64,000 nucleotides of DNA from Trichoderma breve (taxonomy: Eukaryota > Ascomycota > Sordariomycetes > Hypocreales > Hypocreaceae), in NCBI RefSeq assembly GCF_028502605.1, contig NC_079233.1, positions 620,001 to 684,000 on the forward strand, written 5' to 3'. The notes under the pieces are model-generated. The model was not told the DNA's origin. It was given only the letters and a program-made list of their open reading frames with translations, and did not search any database. Shown here one piece after another: positions 1 to 11,653 of the stretch; within the stretch, counting starts at the first letter, position 1; each line of letters begins with the position of its first letter. Both the position numbers and the translations under genes were made by a program.

Positions 1-95
1 GTTACACCTCGTGGATACTGCCCTAGGCCAGTTGCCCGTCTGCCACCTCGCCGACCACCAGGGGAGGAGGGCGTCAGACGGAACACCCGCGACGT

Positions 96-958
96 CTAGG
101 CGACGGGAGCAATGGGAGCGACCGGGGGAGCGGGCACGTTGTTGAGGTCCACAACCTCGTTGTTGATCTCGGTGCTGTTGTTCTTCTGAGGGCAGTCGCG
201 GGAGATGTGGCCAGCCTCGCCGCACTGGTAGCAGGTCTTGCCAGCGGTGTTCAGGGGACCGCCGTTGGGGGCAGTGCAATCCCTGGAGATGTGGCCAAGT
301 TTGCCACAAGCATAGCACTTCATGGCCTGAGCCTGGCAGTCACGAGCAAAGTGGTTGGGGCCACCGCACTTGTAGCAAGTAGCCGGGCGAGGGCCGTTGG
401 CGAAGCCTCCGCGGCCATAACCGCCAACGAAGCCGCCACGGCCCATGGGAGCGCCACGGCCCATACCGGCATTACCGGGGTTGGGGCAAGCACGCTACAA
501 TGGTCATGTTAGCACATCTCTCTATAGCACATCGTTTTCGGGAAGTGTAAAACGTACAGCCAAGTGTCCGGGCTGGCCACAGTTGTAGCAGCGGCCGCTG
601 GTGGCAGTGCCGCTCAGGCGGAGAGTAGGGCAGTCGGCCTGGACATGGCCAAGTCCCTGGCAGTGGTAGCACTGCTTCGCCTCAGTAGAGCGAGGAAGGG
701 GGCAGCCGTTGGACTCGTGGCCTGTCAAGGGAGTTGTTAGAGTCAGGGATGGCGGAGGAGTCGGGATTCGCTTCGAAGATGCATACCTGGCTGCTTGCCT
801 ATTTTTCAACCTGTTAGCCGAGTGTTCCTAGTTTCAATGTCCAAAAGTAGATGATTGCACGTACAGTTGTAGCAGAGACGCTCGGCAGAGGAGCAAACCT
901 CGGCATAGTGGCCAACGTTGCCACACTTGTAGCAAGCACGACGAGAGAGAGAAGACAT
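96..958 (-). CDS. GIS2: CCHC zinc-knuckle nucleic-acid-binding protein (GIS2/Byr3/CNBP type)
   Basis: Four coding exons (958-865, 798-787, 721-558, 494-96) give 222 residues with seven CX2CX4HX4C knuckles, the number found in yeast Gis2 and animal CNBP. Knuckles include CYKCGNVGHYAEVC at the N terminus, CYNCKQPGHESNGC (split over three exons) and CYQCGEAGHISRDC near the end. A Gly/Arg-rich RGG-like linker lies between knuckles 4 and 5. The family binds single-stranded RNA/DNA and associates with ribosomes and mRNPs; that role is inherited knowledge, not visible here. The second exon is only 12 nt and supplies the K-Q-P of knuckle 2; without it the knuckle spacing is broken. Introns are 66, 65 and 63 bp with CTAAC-type branch sites in the first two. 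The start at 958 is the first ATG and gives the canonical short N terminus. Confidence 0.93.
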
Positions 959-3876
959 TTTGATATGTGTTATGTTCTGGTCAAGAAAATGAGGTTAGCA
1001 AAATGTGCCGGGAGTTTGCGAAACCCCCATTTATATGCCATTAGATCGCGAAAGTATCCATATGCCATGCCCAGTTAAAGTTCAACCGTATAATCCGTTG
1101 ACAGGCGCCGGGAACCAGGAAACCACCAGGGCCACTAAAACCTGGCGGGCCCATGGATTGTCGCGGGGCTGTTCGAAACGCCGTTGCTAGCTTGGCTGCA
1201 AGAAATTCCCTCGCTAAACAGCTGCAGGGTATTTGGGGGCAAAAAAGCCTGACAGGGCAGAAAAAACAGTGTTGGCGACTCCAAGATTGTGTAGACGATG
1301 TGTGTCATCTTTCTCGACGAGGCCATGATCCAGGCAGCTTCGATGGAGAAAACGCTATGCCGACGGGTATAAATGCAGATGCATCGCAATCGATATGGCT
1401 CAAAGCATTCTTGAACGCCACGGCAGCGAAAATATGCGAATGGCGTGGATCTCATCTTTGCAGTAGAAGGAGGTCATTGCCTCGATCATGCAGGGCAGAG
1501 AAGCCAAATCTCCTCGCCGTTTGATGAGCCAGACACGCACAGCATATAATCGCCGCCAGTGATGCGATCATCCCTCCACTAACCAAAGCATGCGCGGAAT
1601 GACCTTGCAATCATCGCGCATCTGCGCTGGTCGCAATATCAATATCGAGTCGAAATCGGAGTCGCACCGCATGGATCGTGTTGTGTCGCACACAGTCGCA
1701 CAGATGTGGCCTTGATCACGGACCGAGCTGCCGCCACGGAATCGGAGCAGCGGGGAGAGAACAAGTCGGCTTGGCTCCCTCCCATCTTGTATCAAATAAT
1801 CGTGGAATGATAAAGATGACACTTGCGGGGCGATGCGCTCAAAGTACCGGTTGAACTTTGTTGAACTTTGACAGGGCGATGGCATATTCCGTCGCAGCAG
1901 ACAAGAGAAACCTTCTCTTTCTTTTTTTTGTGGGCGCAGAGGAACTGGTGGGCAAATACACACCTGGTGAGAAAAAGATACTGCGTCTCGTAGAGTTTTC
2001 TGCTTTCAGCAACGTGAAGTGATTCCGACAACGGCGACAACAACAGCGACGTCCACCAACAAACTAATGGATTCCGGTCAGGGAAAATTTTTCTTGTCGT
2101 GAGGAGATGATTATGATCGAGGGAAAAGGGAAAAATAGGGAAGTGGAGCGGCGTGGACGAGGGCGAAGGAGCGAGGGATTGGTTCAGCAAAATGCAGGCC
2201 AGTCTGATTTGATGCGTTACGTGTGGGTTGCGAGCCAGCTAGTGCGTGCGCGACTGCTGCGCCGTGGGTGTGTGGTTCGTCCACTGAGGCTCCGGGGCGT
2301 TGCCTCCCTGGACTCGCTGGAGCAGCGCTGAGGCATCAACTCATCACGCTGGACTTGCAGCGCTGCAGGGCCCTTCCCGCTCTAGCAGGGCGCCCCACCG
2401 CTAGTGCTCTTGGGGGAGAGGTGAGGGGTTGCAAGTTCGCCACGGGTGCGCAAATGGCTGATGGATCACCCGCATCGAAGCGGCGATACCTACGAGGTAC
2501 ATGCGCATACTTCGTACAGACATCAACGGCCATACAAAGTACCAACATCTCGTATCATTTCATTCAAACTGATTGAACTTCAACAGCAAAGAGAAATCAA
2601 CAATGCATAATGGTACGAGCAGATGCGACATCAGGTATTATCTACTAAGTTAGTAACTTACTAGGAGGTATATTCCTACTGCAACTATACATGCAAGGTA
2701 CCACCTGCAACAGAAATGCTGGGCTGCATCCCATCAAAAGTACAACCAACAACCAAGCAGTGCATTGACCCGGCCAATTAATTTCACCAACTCCCCAAAA
2801 ACACCGCAGTAACCCCCAAAGTATCCTCGCCGTACAACAACCAAAAATCACCCAGCCCGTCCTTCTCCTTCCGGACTAGCATTCACACGCCGCCTCCAAA
2901 GCTCCCCCAAAAATGCTATCCCGTGATTCAATTGATTTCCATCCCAGCCCAGCCCAGAGCAACGTGTCGCAACGTGTCCCCCGAGCCTTTGCCTTCTATA
3001 CGCCGTACCCTTGCCTTGCCCTTGACCACCCCAATGCAACAATATGCCATCACCGCTGTCAAATAACCTGCGCGTAATCCGCCAAACAAAACCTTGAACA
3101 ATCCTGGTTGTGACGGAACATTTGCCTCGGCCGGGCCAGGGATTTGCTCGCCCAAAACGAAGATGACGCCCGGAGGTCGATGATGACGGGGCTTAACTCT
3201 TTGGGGGCATCCAAGCACTCAAACGGCCTCCGGATAGGCAAAAATACGAAGCCCGTCTCATTTCAAGCCCTTCCATTGATCCGTTTTTTTCAAAAATTGA
3301 TGGCTGCAGCATCCAACTCGGTGCGCTAGCGGAATGTCCCAACACCGACGCAGGCAAAAAAGACAGTGCTGGTGCTGCTCCAAATATTAATTTCTCAGCT
3401 GTGCATGCATCTGGCAGCCAATCATGACGCCTTCACCCGCCGGGAAAGGGAACCGGCCCAGTTCTCGACCGACGCCTGGACAGGGCAAGGGACCGTGAGC
3501 CAAGACATCCATGGATGGGAAAAGTGGCCCATGTGTGACTGACAATCAAAATGTAAAAATGCACGTATTACATGAAAGTTATCAAATGGCAGTGCAGTAC
3601 GGGGTACAGAACCTCACAAAACGACAAAGGGAGCCAGAGCAAAAGGGTGAGTTGAGGAAAAAGCTGCCAGAGTGGGCACTTCAAATCATGGGCGGGCATC
3701 CTATATTACCAAGAATGCCGTCGACAAGGCGGCAATATACAATCCGCCGCCTCCAATCTGGCCTGGACGCATCCCCGTGTACCACCATGCCCGTAATTTC
3801 ATGCCATTGACGCCAAAGAAACACCCGGAGAAAACACCAAGACCCTTGCCCGTTTTCTAGCTATCTACCCATCCTC
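959..3876. other. intergenic, 2.9 kb, no gene recognised
   Basis: This holds the upstream region of the CCHC gene on the left and the 3' flank of the membrane-protein gene on the right. The short ORFs on both strands have no recognisable family, no consistent codon character and no spliceable neighbours. An 11-bp unit, ttgaactttg with its linker, is repeated in tandem around 1850-1872. I see no tRNA or transposon. Confidence 0.5.
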
Positions 3877-5067
3877 TCAACTCGGAGGTGGCAAACCAGC
3901 TCTTCCTCGTTCTGAAGGATGCACCGGCTGGTGCTCGCTGTCTGATGACGGAGCAATAGACCGAGGCACCGCATCAACCACGTAGGATACTCCATCTTCG
4001 GAAATGTAGGACGGCGGCCTCGGTCCTGTTGTTGGCGGAGGAGGCGTGGGCTGAGCAGAATCATTCCGTTGCCAGAAGAAGCGGTTTGGATCCACACGCT
4101 GGATATCATATTAGCTCGGTCCTCATAACAATATCCCTCGTAATGCCTGTACATACCACGCTCTCTCGCCAAAGTCCGTAGGCGGGCGGCTTCATCGTCA
4201 TGGCTTCATTCTCGACGCCGGCAGCTTCTTCATCTTGGGCCATCACCACTCGTATAGGGTTGCGTGGAACGGCATATCCTCGCGGGTCTATGGCCCTTGG
4301 AATCTCCGGCGGGTCTCCGCGAACAACTAGAATCCATAGCCGAATAAGGCTATAGCAGAAGAAGACTCCCGCCAGAAGAATGATCATGATCAACATGATG
4401 TTCAGCTCGCCAATAACAACATGTTTTGTTAGTGTAAGACCTAGATCTGTAACGGATATCAGCATTTCACGATCACTATTTGGATGCTGTGCAACACCCC
4501 AAAAGAAGAAAATTCATATATCCACTTACACACTGCCAGCAGCGAAAAGAGAAACGTAGCAGCCACGAAGCACATTGCAAGCTGCGCTCGCACATGCCTT
4601 GACTTGATCCATGGCAAGCAGAACAAGAAGCGCTTTGGCTTATTCTTCTTGACCGGCTGTGGCTCATCCCGAACTTCAGAATTCATAGTCTCCAAAGCCG
4701 CACGACGGGCGTCCGATGCTGCCAGGACCGCTGGTTGAGGAACAATCGGCAAGCCTCCCGGTCGAGCAGCCATGCTCATGCGGTAGACAGGCGGCGAGTT
4801 TGATCGTCTCGAGGGCAACACGGGCGTCTTTGGGCTTTCCAGAGCAGCCTCTTCGTCGCTTGCCCTCCTCCGGCCCCGTGCTAGGTGTGGTAGCAGAAGT
4901 CGTCTAGGGAATTTGTGGCTCGTGTTCATCTCTCGCATGATGGTTTGTCGACGTGAGGCGAGGACTTCGTTCTGGCTCTGGTCTTGGGTGGTGCTTCCAC
5001 GTTCCTCCCCTCGCGCCCTTCTAAGAAGCTCACTGCGGAGCAGCTCCATGCTTCCTTCTGACGGCAT
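3877..5067 (-). CDS. two-helix membrane protein of unknown function
   Basis: Three exons (5067-4530, 4446-4157, 4098-3877) join in frame to 349 residues. Introns are 83 and 58 bp with GTAAGT and GTATGT donors. Residues 1-160 are basic and disordered with many Ser/Arg. Two hydrophobic segments follow at about 163-186 (centred on FVAATFLFSLLAV) and 191-216 (LIMIILLAGVFFCYSLI). The first helix is completed only by splicing, which supports the model. The C-terminal part is polar and proline-rich (QPTPPPPTTGPRPPS). I do not recognise the family. The topology suggests a hairpin in an endomembrane with both ends on one side, which is inference. An alternative start is Met7. The leader upstream is a long purine/pyrimidine-biased stretch. 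Confidence 0.75.
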
Positions 5068-6909
5068 GTTGTTTATTCGTTAAATCTTTTTGTTGGTTGA
5101 TATCATGAAAGTGGTGGAAATTGGTAGGTGAGTGAGTGTCTCTCTCTCCGGCCCTGTCGCGGCGCAGCCGTAACTCGTTGGGAAATCTTCGTATGATGTC
5201 GGAAAAAAAGGAATGAGATGCAACGAGCGAATTTGATGTGATCGAGTGTGTATATAGAGAAAAAAAACAAGTGAATGATATCGAGGAGAAAACGAGAGAA
5301 CCTGCTCAACGAAGAATAAAAAGGCACAGAGACAGAGAGAGGTGAGAGAGAAAGAGAGAGAGTTCAAGGCGCCGCAAAATTAAAGGAACGGAATAGGATG
5401 GATGAATCGGTAGTAGGGAGGGAAGCAAGCGAAGAGAAAGAGAATGAAGAAAGCTTGAAGAAAGGAAGACGACAGTAAGGAAAGAATAGAGCGCGCAATC
5501 AATACATTGGATGTAGAGACTACGAAAGAGCAAGAAGGCAAGAAGCACAACTCCAGTAACCAGCTGGAAAGGGCAGATGCTCGCTCTTACGAAGGAAGCA
5601 CAGACACAAGACACAGACACAGCGAACCCTCACATCAATGTAAGACGGAAAACCCGCCCTGCGTCCAGAAATCAAAAAATAGGGTGTCGTCACGTTGGAT
5701 TGCGAAGCCAGGATGGGCCTCTCTCTGGCTGGGCTCGTATCGCCTCCTCCTCCTCCCCCCGCCACTTTGTATCAAACCAATACCAATATCCAATGTCATT
5801 GAACGAAATCAAACTTGATCCCGAGTGGCCGTGCAGGGGCTGCCCAAAACCAGGGGCTGGGGTCAGGGCAAGGGTCCTTGAAAAGAGGCCGTGTTTCAGC
5901 CCACGCAGCTCCGCCACCAATGGATTTTGCTGCCGCCAACGCCCTCGACGGGACCTGATACGGCCCGGCGGCGCTCCCCTCGAGAAAATTACATGTTTCG
6001 CGATTCGCACCGATTGTTTGATGCAGTCTGGAGAAGGAAAGGATGCGAAGGGCTAGTGCGAGCATGTGCAGGAGCTGTTGTTCTTGTATGGGGTTGGCAC
6101 GGGAGAGATTGGCGAATGCCCTCTTGCTCCATCGCATCGTGATGGGCATCCAGGCACAGACGCAGACACTAGCACTCTTGAGCAAGACCTGTAATATACA
6201 GGCTGAATGGGAACGTGCTTTACCGGACCGGGGTTTGTTATTTTCGCATCAGCCCGGGCATGCTGTAGTTCATTCAATCACTTACCATATTATTGTAGGC
6301 TCCATGTTACAGGCGAGCCGCGGTTGTGACAAACATTTAGCGTAACGGCGCTTATTATAGATTGCAGACTTGGTCCTAAACAAGATAGCTTCATGTGATG
6401 AGGAGCCGCCTCATTTCCTCTCAACAGCTGGTAATAACCTCCCGGAAGATTGGTTTATTCTTGCAATTATTACCATCATCGATAAGCATCCTTGAATCGT
6501 TGTATTTTATATTGCCCTCAACTCCCGGTATCGCTTTATAATCCAGTAATAACTAACATTGACGCCATGATCGCCATGATTTGGGCTCTTTTTTTCCTTC
6601 CTGAGTACTTCCTCCCTTCAAATGAAGAGTATTAATATTTGAGTATAGTAACGCATATCTGAGATGAACATGCTATACAAGGCTCAGTTGTATATGAAGC
6701 CTGCTCAATAGGTCGGCGGCTAAATTGGGCGAAGCAAGACATTATATCCAACCTCATTTCATAGCCACCACTGTGCTCTAATGAGAATGGAAGATTCATC
6801 GAGCTGCATTTGGCTTCTTTCCCATGAGTTCCCGCAAGCTGCGTGTTCCGGTTGCGTAGTTTACACATTACCCTTACAGCCCAGTAACGCAAGGTTCTAA
6901 ACACTCGGC
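5068..6909. other. intergenic with GA/CT-biased leader, no gene recognised
   Basis: Between the start of the membrane-protein gene and the 3' end of the WD40 gene. Positions about 5325-5480 are strongly purine-rich on the plus strand (gagagagaaagagagagag near 5340-5360), hence pyrimidine-rich on the coding strand of the membrane-protein gene, as is common in fungal promoters and 5' leaders. No coding feature could be supported in the remainder. Confidence 0.5.
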
Positions 6910-8140
6910 TCACTTTAACTCGCCGAGAAGCATGGTACGGTCTGAGGAGGCGGACAGCACTAGAAATTTTGTCAGGTGACAACTCGCGAGGGAAAAGCAC
7001 ATGTATGGTCTAACTTACGGATTGGTTCCTTGCCAGGCGCAAATTCTGCGCAGTTGACCGCGCCCCTATGGCCTGGGAGCTTATACAGCAGCTTTCCGGT
7101 CTGGACAGACCAAATCACCACTGTGCCGTCGCCTGAAGCCGCCGCAACCTTCTTGCCCTCTGAATCCCAGCTGGCACGGGCCAGATTCTGATCCACTCCG
7201 GCTGTCGCTCCGTCAAACGTTCGGATATGCCTCTCTGTCGGTGCAAATGGACGAATATCCCACGTTCTCACCGTCGTGTCCATCGAATATGACAGCAGAG
7301 ATTGCGAGTCGGGTGATACTCGCAGCGACGTGACCGTGTCTGTATGGCCTAGTAAAGAGTACACCACTGCCTTCTTTCTCAAATCCCAGACACGAATGTC
7401 GTTGTCGATGCCTCCCGTGTAGATCTCGTTGCCGGCCTGGGATATCGCAACAGCTGTGACTGGAAATTCGGTTTGGATGTAATCGACCGCATTCTTTGAC
7501 CTTGGATCCCAAATTCCAATCGTCGAATCGTCGCTTCCGCTAATCAGCATCTCCTCGCCTCGCTTGCTAATATCCAAGGTATTGATAATCTCTTCGTGCC
7601 CGACGTATCTTCGTATTCGCGTTCCAGAGGTGAGGTCCCAACTGGCAAGATGCATATCAGCCGAAGCAGAGTAGACAATCTCCGAGTCTCGCGCCCATTG
7701 CAAGTCGAGAACAGCGCCCTTGTGGCCGTTTAGCACGCCGTAGTTTTCGCAGTCGCCATAAGTCCTCCAGAGCACTATTCAGTATTAGCAAATAGGCAAT
7801 TTTCCATATTCCATGAAAACAATTTCCATACTTATGCTTCTGTCCATTGATCCAGAAGCAATCAGGTTGCCTGTAGGATCAAACTTGGCAGTAAAGATAT
7901 CCCCAGAGTGTCCCGTCAGCTCCATCACCGGGGCCTGGAGCCCGCTCGTTCGGGGTGCCTCAGAATAACGTTAGATTTGCCTCAAGTAGACCATCAGTAA
8001 TGCCTTACAGCTTGTACCAATGCACTGCTTGATGCATTGAGTCGAGCAAGCGCTCCCTCAGAGGCATTGACATTTTGCCTCTTCACCAGGGACGTGGACA
8101 AGCTGGGATCGTCGTCCGCCGGGCGCTTTTCAGCTGACAT
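6910..8140 (-). CDS. spf38: U5 snRNP 40 kDa WD40 protein (SNRNP40 / Spf38 type)
   Basis: Four exons (8140-8009, 7958-7832, 7774-7019, 6959-6910) close in frame to 354 residues. A short charged N terminus is followed by seven WD40 repeats. Diagnostic segments match human SNRNP40: YGDCENYGVLNGHKGAV, GGIDNDIRVWDLRKK, MDTTVRTWDIRPFAP and LLYKLPGHRGAVN. The tiny last exon supplies the final blade (LLSASSDRTMLLGEL). The protein is a structural subunit of the U5 particle of the spliceosome, working in the nucleus. It is transcribed away from BET3, with 423 bp between the two starts that must hold both promoters. Introns are 50, 57 and 59 bp. Confidence 0.93.
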
Positions 8141-8563
8141 AGTGAACAGTCAAAGGGTCGCAAATGTTTCCAGAAATTCAAAGTGCCGCCAAACAATGGA
8201 ATTCCAACGAATGTTGAGCTGCTGAGATTTTGGCCGTGTCGCGATCGCGAGGCTTTGCTAAGTTGCGAACTAGGCGGTCCAAACTCGCCCTCCTATTGGC
8301 TTTCGGCCCGTGGATTGTTCCTATGGTCAAGGCTCCCGTTGAACAGCGGCCATGTAACTCGGTACCCCACCGCCTGCTGAGCTCCGGCATAACAGTCGCA
8401 ACATCCCTCCTCCGTGGAAGATCGGCCGATCAGTGAATCTGCAGTTTGTTTTTTGCTGCATTTGCTGTTTGCCTCTCGTATACAGCTGTGATTTGGCTGA
8501 TTTCTTCTGCGCTCAGCCCTTCTCTCCTTCTCTCCGTCTCTCGAAGCTTGAACAAGCGCCTCA

Positions 8564-9319
8564 ATGGCTGCCAGCAAGGCGTCCCGCATCGGGGAAGAGT
8601 ATGTTTCAGCGAGTGGTGATACTCTTGGCCGTGGCCGTAATCTAACATGAATACAGAATCTGGAAGTAAGACGGCCATAGTATTGCAGAAGACGGTATTT
8701 TGATCTAATCGCATCGCTAGAACTCGTATTGACAAGGTGAATGCCGAGTTGGTAACCTTGACATACGGAACCATCGTCGCACAGCTATGCAAGGATTTCG
8801 AGGATGACTACCCAGAAGTCAACCGACAGCTTGACAAGATGGGCTACAACATTGGGCTACGACTCATTGAGGATTACCTAGCCAAGTCGAATACGATGAA
8901 GCGCTGCTCCAACTTTCGCGAGACAGCAGATATGATTTCAAGGGTAAGGGATAGTCATGGGCCTCCCTTTGTGTACTCTTGCTAAAGCATCATGCGGATT
9001 CATACAGGTTGGGTTTAAAATATTCCTCAATATTACACCACAGGTGACGAACTGGACGGCCGACAACAACTCCTTTTCACTGGTATTCGACGAGAACCCG
9101 TTTGCCGACTTTGTCGAGCTACCAGACGACGGAAGGGCACAGAACGAGCTCTGGTATTCAAATATCCTGTGTGGAGTCTTAAGAGGCGCCTTGGAAATGG
9201 TTCAGATGCAAGTGGAAGCGCACTTCATCAGCGATGTCCTAAAGGGAAACGATACTACGGAGATGCGGGTAACCCTGATACGCTATATCGACGACGAGCT
9301 GCCACCAGAAGACGATTGA
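8564..9319 (+). CDS. BET3: TRAPP complex subunit Bet3 (TRAPPC3)
   Basis: Four exons (8564-8598, 8657-8665, 8721-8943, 9008-9319) give 192 residues. The core matches TRAPPC3 closely: LTYGTIVAQLCKDFEDDYPE, LDKMGYNIGLRLIEDYLA, the FRETADMI motif, ITPQVTNW, and YSNILCGVLRGALEMVQM, which carries the conserved palmitoylation/channel region. The Cys of QLCKD is present. Bet3 is a core subunit of the TRAPP tethering complexes and GEFs acting on Ypt1/Rab1 at the Golgi. Exon 2 is only 9 nt (Ile-Trp and parts of flanking codons), giving the GEEIWK N-terminal motif. Both flanking introns (58 and 55 bp) have good donors and CTAAC/CTAAT branch sites. The gene is divergent from the U5 WD40 gene. Confidence 0.93.
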
Positions 9320-10889
9320 TAGATCGACACGAGTGTCATGTGTGGACAAGGACATGTTGACCAGGTTGATGCAGCAGAGAGAGTCCGGCAGGCCAAAGCA
9401 GAGCTATTAGTAGATTGTCGACAACGGCGATAGTCGATCCGATCCGGTCGAGGAAACCAAAGGCGGAATGATACCCAAAGATGGAGCCGAGCTATCTAGA
9501 TACGATACGATGCTTGATAAGATCAATGCAGATGGCTGCAGCAGCACTCCGTAATCCTGTGGATATTAGTAGATGGACAGACAGGGATGAATAGATGGGC
9601 GCCTTGTTTCTTCAAAGCTGGCCTGCTGGACTCAACCAGGGGGTTCATGGATAGGTACGGACCAGGACAAATATGTTTTGCGGCTATGTACTGCTTGTTT
9701 GTGTAGCATCTACTAGGCACCTACTCCATATAGACTTCAAAGCGCCAAGCATAGCCTGACAACATAAAGACAAACAAGTGATGCCAGCATCAAGCTGCAT
9801 AAGCCTCTACGCCTTATGACGGAAACTCAATCTTGATTTTGCTACGCAGCGATAACCCGAAGCCGGCCCAAGGTGGAAAGTAAAGCAGGCCTGCCTGATC
9901 TCCATGGAATCAGCCCACTCACGCTGTGGAGTGATTCAACGCGATGCTCGCTGAGTGGCCCAAGAGCCACCTCGGGTTGTACGTGGTATGAGCAATCACG
10001 TCACAAGCCGATGCAACGTCGATTTGATCAGATTCACTCTCAACATATAGGAAAATGGAGTTGCTGTGCAGTGCTATTGACGAGGATAAGGATATTTGGG
10101 GGAGGAAACCGGGCTGATGTCTGGATTTGTTTGCTGATGTCGAGGCGCATGACGCGACGATCGGAATTGGGCATTTGATGTAATTTTACATTTTACAATT
10201 TCCAGCACTGTGCAATTCGCAATTCCAAATCAAAAGCAAAAGCTCCTCATGCATAGAGAGCTCAATCTCTTACACGCAGCTCTCCGTGTTTCCAAGTCGT
10301 AGTAGTAAGATAGAGTACATGTATGGAGCATGCTTACCTCACATGAGATCATGTACCAATCAGCCCAGCTGTTTCATTGGCGTGTCTGTCGCACAGGGCT
10401 TGACGTGCGGGATTCGTGCCTCAGGCGCAAACATCTGCCGCAGACCCAAAACTACGCACCTAGTCTGACGCATACGCAGGCACCAGCGAGCCGGTGCCTC
10501 ATAGTGGGATCGCCAATGCCCCCCGAAGCAGCCCATCAATTTTATGCGCACTCGAATAACTTTTCCCGGCCACTTTCTGCTTTTCGCCGCCGTCGCCTCG
10601 CACTGTGCAGTCTCGCGCCCGCGCCTTATCCGTACCGTGCGGCGGCACCAGCCCCAAGGCCAGACGAGGCACTGAGAGACGAGGCTGCGCGCACCAACCC
10701 GACGCGGCTCTTGCGCTGTCTCTACCGTGCGAGATTTATTCTGGTACGGACTCAACCGCCACACTCCTTTTCCTGCCCCGTGCGCTCGCCGTACTGTATG
10801 AACTCGCGTCTGCGCACCACCATCGCCTGGCTTGGATTCGATTTACTTGCACCTTACCTTACCTTTCACTACCTCCACAGCCTAATCTG
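9320..10889. other. intergenic upstream of the SomA-like gene
   Basis: This contains the 3' flank of BET3 and distal promoter sequence of the LisH regulator. Several small ORFs on both strands have no recognisable homology and different composition from neighbouring genes. The C content of the plus strand rises from about 10.45 kb onward, where the long leader of the next gene seems to begin. No RNA gene or transposon seen. Confidence 0.45.
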
Positions 10890-10934
10890 ATGTCCATCGC
10901 GACATTTGTCTCCACGGCCCAGCGCGAGTGCTGA
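10890..10934 (+). promoter_or_regulatory. candidate uORF of the SomA-like gene
   Basis: This ATG opens a 15-codon frame (14 residues plus TGA). It is the last ATG before the main start 764 bp downstream. If transcription starts upstream of it, it would be a regulatory upstream ORF. No transcript start can be read from sequence alone. Confidence 0.3.
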
Positions 10935-11653
10935 CCCTCACAGCCTGGACGACCAACGGCTTCTTGTGCCTCTGTCGAACTGTCGCAGAGCCTCAACGCA
11001 GCTCCCGCTTCTTCTGCTTCGACTCGGCCCTCGACGTCTCTTGTCTTATTTCTGCCGGCCCCAGACGAAACTCTACCGCTCCGCTACTGTGCTGTGTTCC
11101 CGCGCTGCCGGTACGCAGCACTAAGGCAACCTCGCTGTAGTGCGCTACAATCCCAGCCCCCAGAACAGAGGCCTGCTCAACTCTCTTCTCCATCCTCCAT
11201 CTCAGCCGTCTCTGCCTTGCCCCGGCAGTTGGACGCATCTCTGCAGCAAGTGCGGCATCTTCGCTGCTCCGCGACGCCTGCAGTCGCCAATTTTCTGCCT
11301 GTCCGCCATCACCGACCGTCGTCGTCGCTTACAACGCCACTCTGCCCATCGCCTGGCCTCGACAAGCGCGTCTCTCGCCGCTGCGTTCGACAACTCAACT
11401 CGCTCCGACGCGGTTCGCGATAGCTTTCCGCAGATCTATTTAGCTCTCTCTCCCGCTTCGGCTCTCTCTTGATTTTCAGGGTTCTGTCCCATCTCGCCCA
11501 CGTTGCCAGCCCTGTCGGGCTTTTCGCGCGGCGGCACCTGAGTGGCTTACAAGGCAAACTTTGTTACACCATCTTCGCCTGATACCTTGCGTTTTTTGAG
11601 TTTTTTCCCTCTCTATAAAATCTGTTAAATTTCCTCCTATACTTCCAGCAATC
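10893..11653 (+). promoter_or_regulatory. long C/T-rich, ATG-free 5' leader of the SomA-like gene
   Basis: There is no ATG trinucleotide on the plus strand in 761 nt, although about a dozen would be expected by chance at even base composition. The stretch is rich in C and T (ctctcttctccatcctcc around 11180) and ends directly at the main ATG. This is the pattern of a transcribed leader under selection against upstream starts. TATA-like ctataaaa lies at 11614, very close to the start codon. Confidence 0.6.
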
